Assembly (NCBI GenBank): GCA_947629665.1
Contig: CANREJ010000004.1
Coordinates: 1-64,000 of the forward strand
DNA from: an uncultured Clostridia bacterium
Lineage (GTDB): Bacteria > Bacillota > Clostridia > Christensenellales > Borkfalkiaceae
Direction: 5' to 3'
Length of the DNA stretch: 64,000 nt
This document shows, in pieces, positions 38,353 through 48,614 of this stretch. The notes under the pieces were generated by a model, which saw nothing but the letters and a program-made list of their open reading frames with translations, had not been told where the DNA came from and searched no databases. Position 1 is the first letter of the stretch. Each line of letters begins with the position of its first letter. A program made the translations under genes and the position numbers.

Positions 38353-41300
38353 TTGAAAAAGTTAGCTTTAAGCATACTCTCGCTCGTGCTTGTGGGCACG
38401 CTCGCCGTCCAGCCTGTTTTTGCGCAGACTGCGGCAAGCCCCGTGGGCGCGGCGGAAAATGCAAACGAAGCCTCGCAAACCCAAACCGCGGAGGAGTCTC
38501 TCCGCGAATACAGCTACGGCGGCGGTGAAGTTATAAACGTAACCGACTCCCTCGGCGAGGCCATTGCCCAAAAAGTAAACGGCAGCATTGCACAAAACGA
38601 GTATGCGCAATATGCTCATTCTACCGATTCCCGCAAGATAATCGTGGAATTGAGCGGAAACAGCCTTGCAAGCGGCTACCGCGCTCTGGGCAGCGCAACG
38701 GCATACGGCAGTATGGCGGATTATGCCGCCTCCGCCGCGGGCAAAAAACTCGCCGCAGAGTGCAGGGCGGAACAGCAGGACTTTATGTCAACGCTCGGCA
38801 AAATGGGCGTGGAGTATTCGTGTGAATATAATTACAACGGCATTGTAAACGGCGTTGCGCTCACGGTAAAGGAGAGCGACCTTGCCGCCATTTCGCAGGT
38901 GGAGGGCGTTAAAAACATAATCTTTTCGGAGCAATACGCAGTTCCCACGGCCGAGGCAGTGTTCAACCCCGTTAAGGCATATTCCACGGGCATTTACGAC
39001 ACAACGGGCATAAGCTACACGGGTTCGGGCGTAGTTGTCGCCATTTTGGATACGGGTCTGGACTACACCCACAACGCGTTTTCCACCATGCCCCGCGTGC
39101 AAACCCTTAAAAAGTCCGACATAAAGGCGGCGGTGGACAGCGGCAACCTTGCCGCGCAGGCAAGATTGGAGGGAGTAACGGAGGATAATCTCTACTACAA
39201 CGCAAAAGTGCCCTTCCAGTTCGACTACGCCGACAACGACGCCGACGTATTCCCCATAGCCTCCTCGCACGGCACCCACGTTGCGGGCATAATTACGGGC
39301 TACGAGGAGACGGTCAACTACGAGCCGCTTCCCTCCGACACGAACATGTATTTCAACACCAACGAAAACGGCGACCCCACCTTTAAGGGAGTTGCGGTGG
39401 ACGCGCAACTTGCAATCTTTAAGGTATTTTCCGACGATTTGGATGAGCCCGGCGGCGATACGGTCAATATAATTGCCGCCCTCAACGACGCGGTTTTGCT
39501 CGACGTTGACGTTATAAATATGTCCCTTGGGCTTTCATGCGGATTTTCGAGGCTTTCGGACGACGATTCCGTAAACAAAATTTACGACTCGATACGCGAC
39601 ATGGGCATTTCGCTCATAGTGGCCGCGGGCAACAACTTCTCTTCGGCGTACAACGGCACTTACGGCAACACCAACCTTGCCACCAATCCCGATAGCGGCA
39701 CGGTAAGCTCGCCCTCGATTTACAACGGTGCAATTTCCGTAGCCTCTGTAAGCGGCCAGCTTTCGCCCTATTTCCTTGCCAACAACTCGGTTGCGGTATA
39801 TTACAGCAACGCCCGCAACAGCGCAGGGCAGGAGCTGGACTTCCTCAACACACTTTTAAACGGTTCGGCAACCAAAACGTTCAATTACGTGGTAATAGGC
39901 GGCTACGGTGAAAACCACAACTACACCTCCGCCGTAAAGGCAAAGTTCGCGGGCGGCAACACCATAGCGGTTGTATCGCGCGGGAACACAAGTTTTGAAG
40001 ATAAACAAAAGGTAGCGGCCGCCAACGGCGCGGTCGGCTGTATCATATATAACAACGTATCGGGCATGATAAACGCCTCGCTCGGCACGGGCTATGAAAT
40101 CCCCACCTGCACCATAACGATGGATATCGCAAAGCAGTTCATCTCGCAGGAGGAGGGCACCATAACCTTAAACCGGGACTTTAAGGCGGGGCCTTTCATG
40201 AGCGATTTCTCTTCGTGGGGCGCCACTTCCGACCTGCACCTGTACCCCGACATAACCGCCCACGGCGGCTACATAACCTCGTCGGTACTCGGCGGCTACG
40301 GCGTGTACAGCGGCACATCCATGGCAACCCCCAATGTGGCGGGTATTTCAACCTTGATAAGGCAGTATCTTGCCGAAAAATATCCCGATATGACCAAGCG
40401 CGAGCGCAACGACCTCATGTATCAGCTCATGATGTCCACTGCGACCATCGCCAAAAACGAGGAGGGCAATCCCTACTCCCCCAGAAAACAGGGCGCGGGG
40501 CTTGCCGATATAAACAACACTATCAACACGGAAGCCTATCTCTATGTTGAAGGCGACAACAAAACCAAGTTGGAGCTGGGCGACGACCCCGGAAGGGAGG
40601 GCGTATACACCCTGCGTTTCCGTATAAATAACACGTCGTCGGCGGCAAAAACCTACCGTCTGGATAAATACGTAATGACCGAAACCATGTCCTCCGACGG
40701 AATAACCGTAGCCGAAAAGGCGTACATGTTGGATGACGCGGCAGTCAAGCTCGTAAAGGCTGAAAGCGGCGCAACGTATTCAAACAACGTGCTCACCGTT
40801 GCGGCGAAAACGGACGCGGAGCTTGTGTTTACGCTTACGCTCACGGCGGCGGACAAGGAATATCTCGATACAAACTTCGCCAACGGCATGTTTGTGGAGG
40901 GCTATCTGCGCTTTATAGAGGAAAATTCGGCGACGGAAAACATTGAACTGAGCATACCTTTCATGGCGTTCTACGGCGACTGGCTCGCCGCGCCCATGTT
41001 CGATAAATCGTGCTACGACGTTTCCCAATCCTACTTCGATTCCTCCGTACCCGACGAGGACAAACTTCAAGCGGACGTATACGAATCCGTAGTAATAGGA
41101 AAATACTACCGCTCGCTGGAAAGCCTCATGGGCTTGGGCGAATACATAATGATCCACGAGGACCAGGACACCCCCATAGTTGAAAGTTCCGTGGATAAAA
41201 TAGCCGTCGGCGGCTCCGACTACGGCATATACGAACTGTACGCCGTGTATGCGGGCATGCTGCGTTCGGCAAAATCCATGCGCATAACGGTAACCGACGC

Positions 41301-44300
41301 CGTAACGGGCAATGTGGTTATGGAGAAGATGGAGTATGAGGTGGGCAAGTCGAGCAGCGGCGGTCCCGCGTTTATCGAGATAGAACTCGACCCCCTTGAA
41401 CTCGGCTTAAAGAACAACACCAAATACAACGTAACGCTCACGGGCACGCTGGACTATGAAAACGGCGACAGGGCAAACGTAAACACGTGGGAATTCTCCT
41501 TCTACGTAGACTACGAAATGCCCAGCGTCAGCAACTACACCGTGAGGACGGTATACGACAGGGACAACAACGAAACCGTTTACCTCGACCTCGAATTGAG
41601 CGACAACCACTACATAGAGTGTTTACAGCTGTTCTCGGCAAGCACGTCCAACGGCTCCGATCTCACAATGCTCAACCAATATCCCATACCCATAGAGGGC
41701 GGCAGGAACAGCATAACCAAAGTAACGGTAGACATAACAAATTATGTTGAAGCGTTTAAAGAGAACAAAATCAACGGCGTATCCAACCAGATAGGCGTCT
41801 ACATGCAGGACTATGCGCTCAACACGGGCGCCTACATAGTTCCTCTCCGCTGGGACGAAGTGGAGAGCATATCCATGAAGCACAACGGCGAAGAGCTTTC
41901 CGAAATAAAGAACGTTGAAATTGCCGTGGGCGAGGCATACGCGTATGAACTCACAACCCTTCCCACAAAGGTTGACCCCGCCGCGCTCAACATAACGTTC
42001 AGCAATCCCGGCATAGCCGAAATCCGCGACGGCGTAATCTACGGCAAGCGCGCGGGCAACAGCCACGTTACAATAACGCCTCTGCGCCCCACGCTTGAAA
42101 ATTACACCTACGAGTTCGACCTTGCGGTAACCGACGGCACGGCGGAAAAAGTTGCGGCAAAGAACGTATATTTCAGCACATATAAAAACGGCAAAATGAC
42201 CGTAAAAATTTCCAACAACCAAATAAATCTGGACTGCGGTGAAACCACTCAGCTGGGCTTGACCTACGACCCGTGGTACGCCGCACCCGAAAATCTCAAA
42301 TGGGCAACTCTCACGCCCAACACCGTATCTGTAACATCGGGCGGTGAAATCACAACTCTCAACGAGGGAGTGGGGCGCGTGCGCGTGAGCTGGACTTATG
42401 ACGGCGTTGAATATTCATCGGCGCTCACGATTCGCATAGGCGAAAAGTACGAAATAGTCAGCGGGTATTTATACCGCTATCACGGCGCGGACGAAGTTCT
42501 GCAAATCCCCGCCAACCTCGGCATAACCACCATAGGGCACTATCTCGAAAAGACCTCCGGACCCTTCTACCAGAACACAAAAATAAAGACGGCAATAGTG
42601 CCCACGGGCGTAACAACAATAGGTTTGGCGACCTTCTACGGTTGCACTAACCTTCAAACGCTGTTCCTGCCTTCCACGCTCGAAACTATCGGCGAGGGCG
42701 CGTTCTACGGCTGTACCAAACTTAAAAACGTATATTGGTACACCGAGGCGTATTGGGACGACGACTTCAACGCCTACACGTTTGTAAACGAAAACGGCGA
42801 GCGCGTGCGTTGCTTTGCCGACACGGGCGAAGTGGTAGGCGGCTTTGAGTACACCTCAAACTGCACGGCAAAAAACATAAACGTCCGCACGCAGGCATTC
42901 TATTTGTGCCGCGCAATGGAAAACTTCGATCTCTCGCACACCACGGCGGTCTACGCGCAGGCATTCTCGTTTTGCAGTTCGCTTAAATCGCTGGACGTAT
43001 CCAACGTATCCTATGCCGAATCCTACGCTTTCAGCAGTTGTTCAAGCGTAACGGAAATAAAGATGTCCCAAAAGACGGCGGTAGGCGACGGCATGTTCTT
43101 TGGCGACACATCGCTCACAAGCGTGGATATCTACGCTCCAAAGTTGGGCAACCAGGCGTTCTCCGATTGTTCGGGATTGCAGGAAGTGAACATTTGCGCA
43201 AACATTTCCGTAATAGGCGCGCGCGCATTCTATAACTGCAACAGGCTGGTTAACTTCAACCTTCGCAACAACGCGCGCATAACCCAGCTCAACGCAACGG
43301 TATTCGGCAACTGCACGGCGCTCACATCGCTCTCGCTCAACGGCGTATCGTTTTTGGGCAGCGAAGTGTTCAACAACTGCAACAAGCTCGAAGAAGTAGA
43401 CTTCGGCTCGCGCTCCACGCTGGACACGGTTTCGTCCTATCCGTTTGTGGGATGCAGCCGCCTTGTGCGCCTGACCGTGGCAGAAAATAACCGCTATCTC
43501 ACCACCAAAACGGTAACGGTGGGCGACGTTGAATACAGCCTTATCTATCGCGGCAATTCGCTAATTCTCGCGCCCACGGCATACAAAATTTCCTCGTTCG
43601 ATTTCAGCGACGGCGAGGGCGGTGTAGTGGAGGAAATAGGCGCCAGCGCCTATGCGTACTCCGGCATAAATACGGATACTCTCGTAATTCCGGAGGGCGT
43701 AAAGAAGATAGGCGACTATGCGTTTTACAGTTGTTCCTTCAAGACGCTCGTGCTTCCTTCCACGCTGGAATATTTGGGCGACCAGGTATTTGCCTACAAC
43801 ACAAGTTTAAGGCGCGTTGTATTCCTCGGCGGCGACTTTAAAGTAGTAAGCTATTGCTCCTTCCTGCGTTGCAGTGCGCTCGAAGAGGTAGTTTTACCTG
43901 AGGGTATAACGGAAATCGAAATGAGCGCCTTCCGCTATTGCACGTCGTTGCAGGGAATCACCTTCCCCGCTTCCCTCAAAACGGTAGGGCCGTACGCCTT
44001 TGAAAGCTGTATTTCCCTCCAAAACATAGAGTTTGAGCCGGGCAGCGAGCTTGAAACCATCGACAGGTACGCGTTCAGCAACATTCCCATCAAAACTTTC
44101 GAGTTCCCCGCAGGCATAAAGAACATAGGCAACTATGCTTTCTACTATTCTGGACTCACCAAAATAACCGTTCCCGCATCAATTGAAACGTTCGGCAACT
44201 TTGCGTTTGCATATTGCCCCGACCTCAAAGACGTAACGTTGGAGGAAGGGCTCACCTACGTAGGTTACGGCGCGTTCTCATGGGTGAACACGGCGGGCAC

Positions 44301-45708
44301 GGGCTTCTACTACAACACGAGGCTCACGGAAATATCCTTCCCCGACTCCGTTACAATAATAGGACCCTATGCCTTTGCAGCGTGCAGGGGGCTTACTTCG
44401 CTCAACCTCAACAAAGTCAAATATATTTACGACTGCGCATTTATGGGTTGCAACAGATTGGCGTCCGTAACGGGCGAAAATGTAGAATCCATAGGCGTGC
44501 AGGCGTTCTACCAGGATACGGCTCTCACAGAGTTGAGCTTCCCCAAGGCAAAACTTGTAAACGCCAACGCGTTTATGCAGTGTACGGGGCTTACGGAAAT
44601 AGATTTGCCGGAGTGCGAAGCCATTGCAAGCTATGCGTTCTACCAGGACACGGCTCTCACTAAAATAAACGCCCCCAAGACGGAGGTTATATATCCCGCG
44701 GCATTCTACGGCGATTATGAGTTCAAGGAATTCAACTTCCCCCAGGTTAAATTTATAGGCGAGGCGGCATTCTTTGCTTCGGGGCTTACAACCGTAACCC
44801 TTCCCAAAACGCTCGAACGTCTTGACAGGGCGGCCTTTGCCCAGAGCATATATCTGGAAGAATTTATAGTTGAGGACGGCAACACCGTATTCACCACCGA
44901 CGGCAAGGGCGTTTACCGCACACTGCCCAACGGCGGGCTTGAAATAATTTCCTACGCGCAGGGCAACGAGGCAACGGAGTACTACGTAAAGGAGGGCACC
45001 GTGCGCATAGGCGACTGGGCGCTCTCGTACGCAGGCAACATTACCCGCATAGAGCTTCCTTCCACGTTGAAGAGCGTCGGCACGGGCGGCATGTACTACC
45101 TCGGCATGAAAAAGGACCAGGATCCCCCCACCTACGTGTTCCACAGCGTTGAAGCTCCCGAAGTGGAGGGCGAGTACGAGGAAGATTTGCAGAGCTTCAT
45201 CCAGCTCTACAACAATTTCAGCATCAATCTCGGCGGCGGATACATTTTAAAAATAGAGTATCCCAAAAACGGCACGGGCTACAACAACCACGTCTACGGC
45301 AACTACTTTGCCGAGCCCGAAACCTATCTTGCCGAGGGAGCCGAACAGGGCACGCTCGCGCTGGTTGAAAGAATCGACGCGCTCGACCCCGAAAATCCCG
45401 ACGGCAACGAAATAACCATAATCCGCAGGAGCTACAACCTCCTCGGCGCAACCCAGAAGAGTTTTGTAACGAACTACCAAAAATTCTGCGAAATCGAGGC
45501 GGCTTACAACGAACAGCAGGGTGAAAACCCCGGTGAAAGCGAAAATCCCGGCGAGGACGGAGGCGGCGAAGCCGCGGCTCCCGCAAAAGGCGGTTGTTCG
45601 GGCTTTATATCGGGCGGCGACGCGGGAATTATAGGCGGAGCCATGCTGTTGCTCGCCGCGGCGCTCATTGCAGTAAGTAAAAAGAAGGGAGGCAGTGCAA
45701 AGAGATGA
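38353..45708 (+). CDS. Giant S8 subtilisin-like serine protease with PA-like insert, Big/Fn3-like domains, LRR_5 array and C-terminal membrane anchor
   Basis: Catalytic Asp VVVAILDTGLDYTH, His SSHGTHVAGI, Ser SGTSMATPNVAG; LRR_5 units; C-terminus GGCSGFISGGDAGIIGGAMLLLAAALIAVSKKKGG. TTG start 38353 with aggagg SD. Confidence 0.9.
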   Translation: MKKLALSILSLVLVGTLAVQPVFAQTAASPVGAAENANEASQTQTAEESLREYSYGGGEVINVTDSLGEAIAQKVNGSIAQNEYAQYAHSTDSRKIIVELSGNSLASGYRALGSATAYGSMADYAASAAGKKLAAECRAEQQDFMSTLGKMGVEYSCEYNYNGIVNGVALTVKESDLAAISQVEGVKNIIFSEQYAVPTAEAVFNPVKAYSTGIYDTTGISYTGSGVVVAILDTGLDYTHNAFSTMPRVQTLKKSDIKAAVDSGNLAAQARLEGVTEDNLYYNAKVPFQFDYADNDADVFPIASSHGTHVAGIITGYEETVNYEPLPSDTNMYFNTNENGDPTFKGVAVDAQLAIFKVFSDDLDEPGGDTVNIIAALNDAVLLDVDVINMSLGLSCGFSRLSDDDSVNKIYDSIRDMGISLIVAAGNNFSSAYNGTYGNTNLATNPDSGTVSSPSIYNGAISVASVSGQLSPYFLANNSVAVYYSNARNSAGQELDFLNTLLNGSATKTFNYVVIGGYGENHNYTSAVKAKFAGGNTIAVVSRGNTSFEDKQKVAAANGAVGCIIYNNVSGMINASLGTGYEIPTCTITMDIAKQFISQEEGTITLNRDFKAGPFMSDFSSWGATSDLHLYPDITAHGGYITSSVLGGYGVYSGTSMATPNVAGISTLIRQYLAEKYPDMTKRERNDLMYQLMMSTATIAKNEEGNPYSPRKQGAGLADINNTINTEAYLYVEGDNKTKLELGDDPGREGVYTLRFRINNTSSAAKTYRLDKYVMTETMSSDGITVAEKAYMLDDAAVKLVKAESGATYSNNVLTVAAKTDAELVFTLTLTAADKEYLDTNFANGMFVEGYLRFIEENSATENIELSIPFMAFYGDWLAAPMFDKSCYDVSQSYFDSSVPDEDKLQADVYESVVIGKYYRSLESLMGLGEYIMIHEDQDTPIVESSVDKIAVGGSDYGIYELYAVYAGMLRSAKSMRITVTDAVTGNVVMEKMEYEVGKSSSGGPAFIEIELDPLELGLKNNTKYNVTLTGTLDYENGDRANVNTWEFSFYVDYEMPSVSNYTVRTVYDRDNNETVYLDLELSDNHYIECLQLFSASTSNGSDLTMLNQYPIPIEGGRNSITKVTVDITNYVEAFKENKINGVSNQIGVYMQDYALNTGAYIVPLRWDEVESISMKHNGEELSEIKNVEIAVGEAYAYELTTLPTKVDPAALNITFSNPGIAEIRDGVIYGKRAGNSHVTITPLRPTLENYTYEFDLAVTDGTAEKVAAKNVYFSTYKNGKMTVKISNNQINLDCGETTQLGLTYDPWYAAPENLKWATLTPNTVSVTSGGEITTLNEGVGRVRVSWTYDGVEYSSALTIRIGEKYEIVSGYLYRYHGADEVLQIPANLGITTIGHYLEKTSGPFYQNTKIKTAIVPTGVTTIGLATFYGCTNLQTLFLPSTLETIGEGAFYGCTKLKNVYWYTEAYWDDDFNAYTFVNENGERVRCFADTGEVVGGFEYTSNCTAKNINVRTQAFYLCRAMENFDLSHTTAVYAQAFSFCSSLKSLDVSNVSYAESYAFSSCSSVTEIKMSQKTAVGDGMFFGDTSLTSVDIYAPKLGNQAFSDCSGLQEVNICANISVIGARAFYNCNRLVNFNLRNNARITQLNATVFGNCTALTSLSLNGVSFLGSEVFNNCNKLEEVDFGSRSTLDTVSSYPFVGCSRLVRLTVAENNRYLTTKTVTVGDVEYSLIYRGNSLILAPTAYKISSFDFSDGEGGVVEEIGASAYAYSGINTDTLVIPEGVKKIGDYAFYSCSFKTLVLPSTLEYLGDQVFAYNTSLRRVVFLGGDFKVVSYCSFLRCSALEEVVLPEGITEIEMSAFRYCTSLQGITFPASLKTVGPYAFESCISLQNIEFEPGSELETIDRYAFSNIPIKTFEFPAGIKNIGNYAFYYSGLTKITVPASIETFGNFAFAYCPDLKDVTLEEGLTYVGYGAFSWVNTAGTGFYYNTRLTEISFPDSVTIIGPYAFAACRGLTSLNLNKVKYIYDCAFMGCNRLASVTGENVESIGVQAFYQDTALTELSFPKAKLVNANAFMQCTGLTEIDLPECEAIASYAFYQDTALTKINAPKTEVIYPAAFYGDYEFKEFNFPQVKFIGEAAFFASGLTTVTLPKTLERLDRAAFAQSIYLEEFIVEDGNTVFTTDGKGVYRTLPNGGLEIISYAQGNEATEYYVKEGTVRIGDWALSYAGNITRIELPSTLKSVGTGGMYYLGMKKDQDPPTYVFHSVEAPEVEGEYEEDLQSFIQLYNNFSINLGGGYILKIEYPKNGTGYNNHVYGNYFAEPETYLAEGAEQGTLALVERIDALDPENPDGNEITIIRRSYNLLGATQKSFVTNYQKFCEIEAAYNEQQGENPGESENPGEDGGGEAAAPAKGGCSGFISGGDAGIIGGAMLLLAAALIAVSKKKGGSAKR

Positions 45709-48596
45709 AAAATAAAATTCTTATAATGGCGTGCGCGCTTTCCCTGTGCATAACGGGCGCAATATTTGCAGGTTGCAACAACAAAACACAGCCACCCGAA
45801 AACAACGGGCCCGCTACGGGCGTGGAGGGCGTAATCGACGGCACGGGCGAAGGCTACGAGGAACAGGCCTACACATATTCCTTCCAAACGAACGGCGGCA
45901 GTGCGGTCGAAGGCGGCACGCTCTATAAAAACGAGCTGTTGTTAAAGCCGCAGAACCCCACGCGCAGCGGATATAAGTTCACGGGCTGGTATTTTGACGA
46001 GGAGTGCACACGTCTTGCCGAGTTTGTGAATTACAGAATGCCGGGGCGGGATATAACCTTTTACGCGGGCTGGCAAAAGTACATCAAAATCTCCTTTAAC
46101 ACTTTGGGCGGCTCCGAAATGGCTCCCATAGAGGGCGTTGCGGGCGACGAGGTAACGGAAGGCGCCACGCCCGTGCGCGAGGGATACGTTTTCGAAGGCT
46201 GGTATGCCGATGAGGACTGCACCCAAAAATACACTTTCGGCACAATCCCCGAAGAGGATATAACCGTTTACGCCAAATGGCGTGAAAGAAATATGAATGT
46301 TACGGTAACGTTTGTAAACGAAAACGGCGAAACCGTAAAGACGGAGACCCATGCCGAGGGCGACGTCATCGAACTCCAAGCGGAACAGCCTTCGGGCGAT
46401 AACGCGGAGTATTTCGAATACGCGGGCTGGGCGGTAAGTTCCCAGAACGGCCGCGTAGTCAGCGGCAAATACACCGTAACCGGCGAAGATACAACTTTAA
46501 CTCTCACATTCAAAACCCATAAACAGTGGGCAAAGATAACCGTTGAGCCCTCAATGTATCTCAAAGACGAGTACAGCGAAGGCATAACATTCTACGCGCA
46601 GAAGGGCTTGCCCCTCTCGGCGGGCAAACACTCCTTCACGGAGTACACGGGCGATGTTCCCTTCTATGAACTGCTCTTCAACCGGGACACGGTTGCAAGT
46701 CAGCGCATAGACTACCTGGGGCTAACCAGCACTCACGGCGTTGCGTTCAACCCCGAAGCCGATTTGGTTGCGGGCGACATGAACCTCATTCCCGATTTCA
46801 GCTCCAAGGACCTTTCGTTTCAGCCCATATACATACTTGCGGACTACCCCTCCGGCACGCTGTTCTACGGCGAAGAGGACGTGCGCACCTATCTCGGCAT
46901 AGACGCGGACAAGGAAATCACTCCCACGCAGTGGGCGCAGTTCCAAAAGGTGTACTACATGGTAGATACATATAACTACCAACAGGACATAACGGAAATT
47001 TACATTCCCGACAACTACAAGGAGGAGGGCGACGACGGTTCCTATCCCGTGATACTGATAATGGACAACGCCTTTAAGGGCTTGACCGAAATAACCAAGG
47101 TTCGCCTGCCGCTGTCCCTTCTGTCCATACAAAAGAGCGTATTCGAGGGTTGCACAAGCCTTGCGGACGTAAACCTCCCCGAAGGTCTTTCGGAAGTGAG
47201 CGACTCCGCGTTTAAAGGTTGCACTTCCCTTGAAGAGATAAACATTCCCAAGAGCCTTCTCATCTTCGGCTACAATGTGTTTGAAGGCACGCCTTTTGAG
47301 CTTAATTTGCAAATAAGCGCGTTCGGCAAAGACTTTATCTATCTCAACAACGGCCAGGTGCTCTACAAGTGCATGAAGGAATATCCCGACCTGCCCGCGG
47401 ACTTCAAATACGATTTGAAAGATCCCGAAATGGGCAAGCATGTGCTCACGTTAAGCGACGGCGACATCTACTCCATAGCGGGCGGCGCGTTCGCCGGCAG
47501 AAAGGGGCTTGTCGGCGTGGCGATAGGAAAGGGTGTGGAACTTATAGGCAACGGCGCGTTTAAAAACTGCCGCGACCTGCACACGTTTATCCCCGGCAGC
47601 GATACCCTCTACATTCTCGACGAGGCCTTTATGGACTGCGAAAACCTTGTGGAATTTCTCAACAAGGACACCTTGATAGAGCTGGGTGCGCGTGCGTTTA
47701 AAAATTGCACCTCCCTCGTGGGCATACAGTACCAGCCCCCCGCGGACGGCGAAGAGGAGCCCAACGCCATAAAGTACGACAGGTTCTATATAGGTTTAAA
47801 TCTTATGACCATAGGCGAGTCGGCGTTTGAAAACTGCACCTCGCTCAGCCATGTGGAAATGGCGCGTTACAGCTATCTGGACGGCCCCACACTCTATTAC
47901 CAGGCGACGATATTGAATTATATCCCCAAAAACGCGTTCAAGGGCTGCACCAGCCTTGTCGACTTCCGCGCAATGGATGAAGTTCTGGAAATAGCTTCGG
48001 GCGCGTTTGAAGGCTGCACAAGCCTCGGCACAGTATATCTGGGCGACACGGCGGACGCCGTTATCTCCAAAGTCTGCAAGGACGCGTTCAAGGGCTGTAC
48101 AAATTTGCACAGGGTGGTAATCGCCCGCACCGTTACATCGGAAACGGACGAACTCATAGAGTTTGAAAACGGCTGTTTTGAAGAAAGCAATAAATACTTC
48201 TATATACAGGTTATGACTACGGGCGCAATGCAACGCTACCAAAACAGTACGGAGCTGTATAAGGACCACTTCACCACAACGCACACAGGCGCGCCCACAA
48301 TCACGGTAAACAGCCGCGAAGTTGCAATACAGGGCAGTGAAACTTACACTCTGGACGCGGCGTTTATAAAGCAGTACGTGGCGGCGGAGGACACAAACAT
48401 AGGCAACTTTGAGCTTACCGCCCCCGAAAACCTCGTGTGGAAGGTTGTATCGGTAACGCTCGGCGAAAAGGATATCGTCGCAGATACAAACGGAACCTAT
48501 AACCTGTCCGCGGCGGGAACTTACACGTTAAAATTCTCCGTAACCGACGCCTACGGCGTATCGTCTACCGACCAGATATACCTGGTTGTACAATAA
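45705..48596 (+). CDS. Lipoprotein with InlB B-type and LRR_5 repeats
   Basis: Lipobox FAGC; GYKFTGWYFDEECT, GYVFEGWYADEDCT; AFxGCTSL repeats; ATGA overlap with protease gene. Confidence 0.88.
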   Translation: MKNKILIMACALSLCITGAIFAGCNNKTQPPENNGPATGVEGVIDGTGEGYEEQAYTYSFQTNGGSAVEGGTLYKNELLLKPQNPTRSGYKFTGWYFDEECTRLAEFVNYRMPGRDITFYAGWQKYIKISFNTLGGSEMAPIEGVAGDEVTEGATPVREGYVFEGWYADEDCTQKYTFGTIPEEDITVYAKWRERNMNVTVTFVNENGETVKTETHAEGDVIELQAEQPSGDNAEYFEYAGWAVSSQNGRVVSGKYTVTGEDTTLTLTFKTHKQWAKITVEPSMYLKDEYSEGITFYAQKGLPLSAGKHSFTEYTGDVPFYELLFNRDTVASQRIDYLGLTSTHGVAFNPEADLVAGDMNLIPDFSSKDLSFQPIYILADYPSGTLFYGEEDVRTYLGIDADKEITPTQWAQFQKVYYMVDTYNYQQDITEIYIPDNYKEEGDDGSYPVILIMDNAFKGLTEITKVRLPLSLLSIQKSVFEGCTSLADVNLPEGLSEVSDSAFKGCTSLEEINIPKSLLIFGYNVFEGTPFELNLQISAFGKDFIYLNNGQVLYKCMKEYPDLPADFKYDLKDPEMGKHVLTLSDGDIYSIAGGAFAGRKGLVGVAIGKGVELIGNGAFKNCRDLHTFIPGSDTLYILDEAFMDCENLVEFLNKDTLIELGARAFKNCTSLVGIQYQPPADGEEEPNAIKYDRFYIGLNLMTIGESAFENCTSLSHVEMARYSYLDGPTLYYQATILNYIPKNAFKGCTSLVDFRAMDEVLEIASGAFEGCTSLGTVYLGDTADAVISKVCKDAFKGCTNLHRVVIARTVTSETDELIEFENGCFEESNKYFYIQVMTTGAMQRYQNSTELYKDHFTTTHTGAPTITVNSREVAIQGSETYTLDAAFIKQYVAAEDTNIGNFELTAPENLVWKVVSVTLGEKDIVADTNGTYNLSAAGTYTLKFSVTDAYGVSSTDQIYLVVQ

Positions 48597-48614
48597 ATTT
48601 AAAGGAGCCGAACA

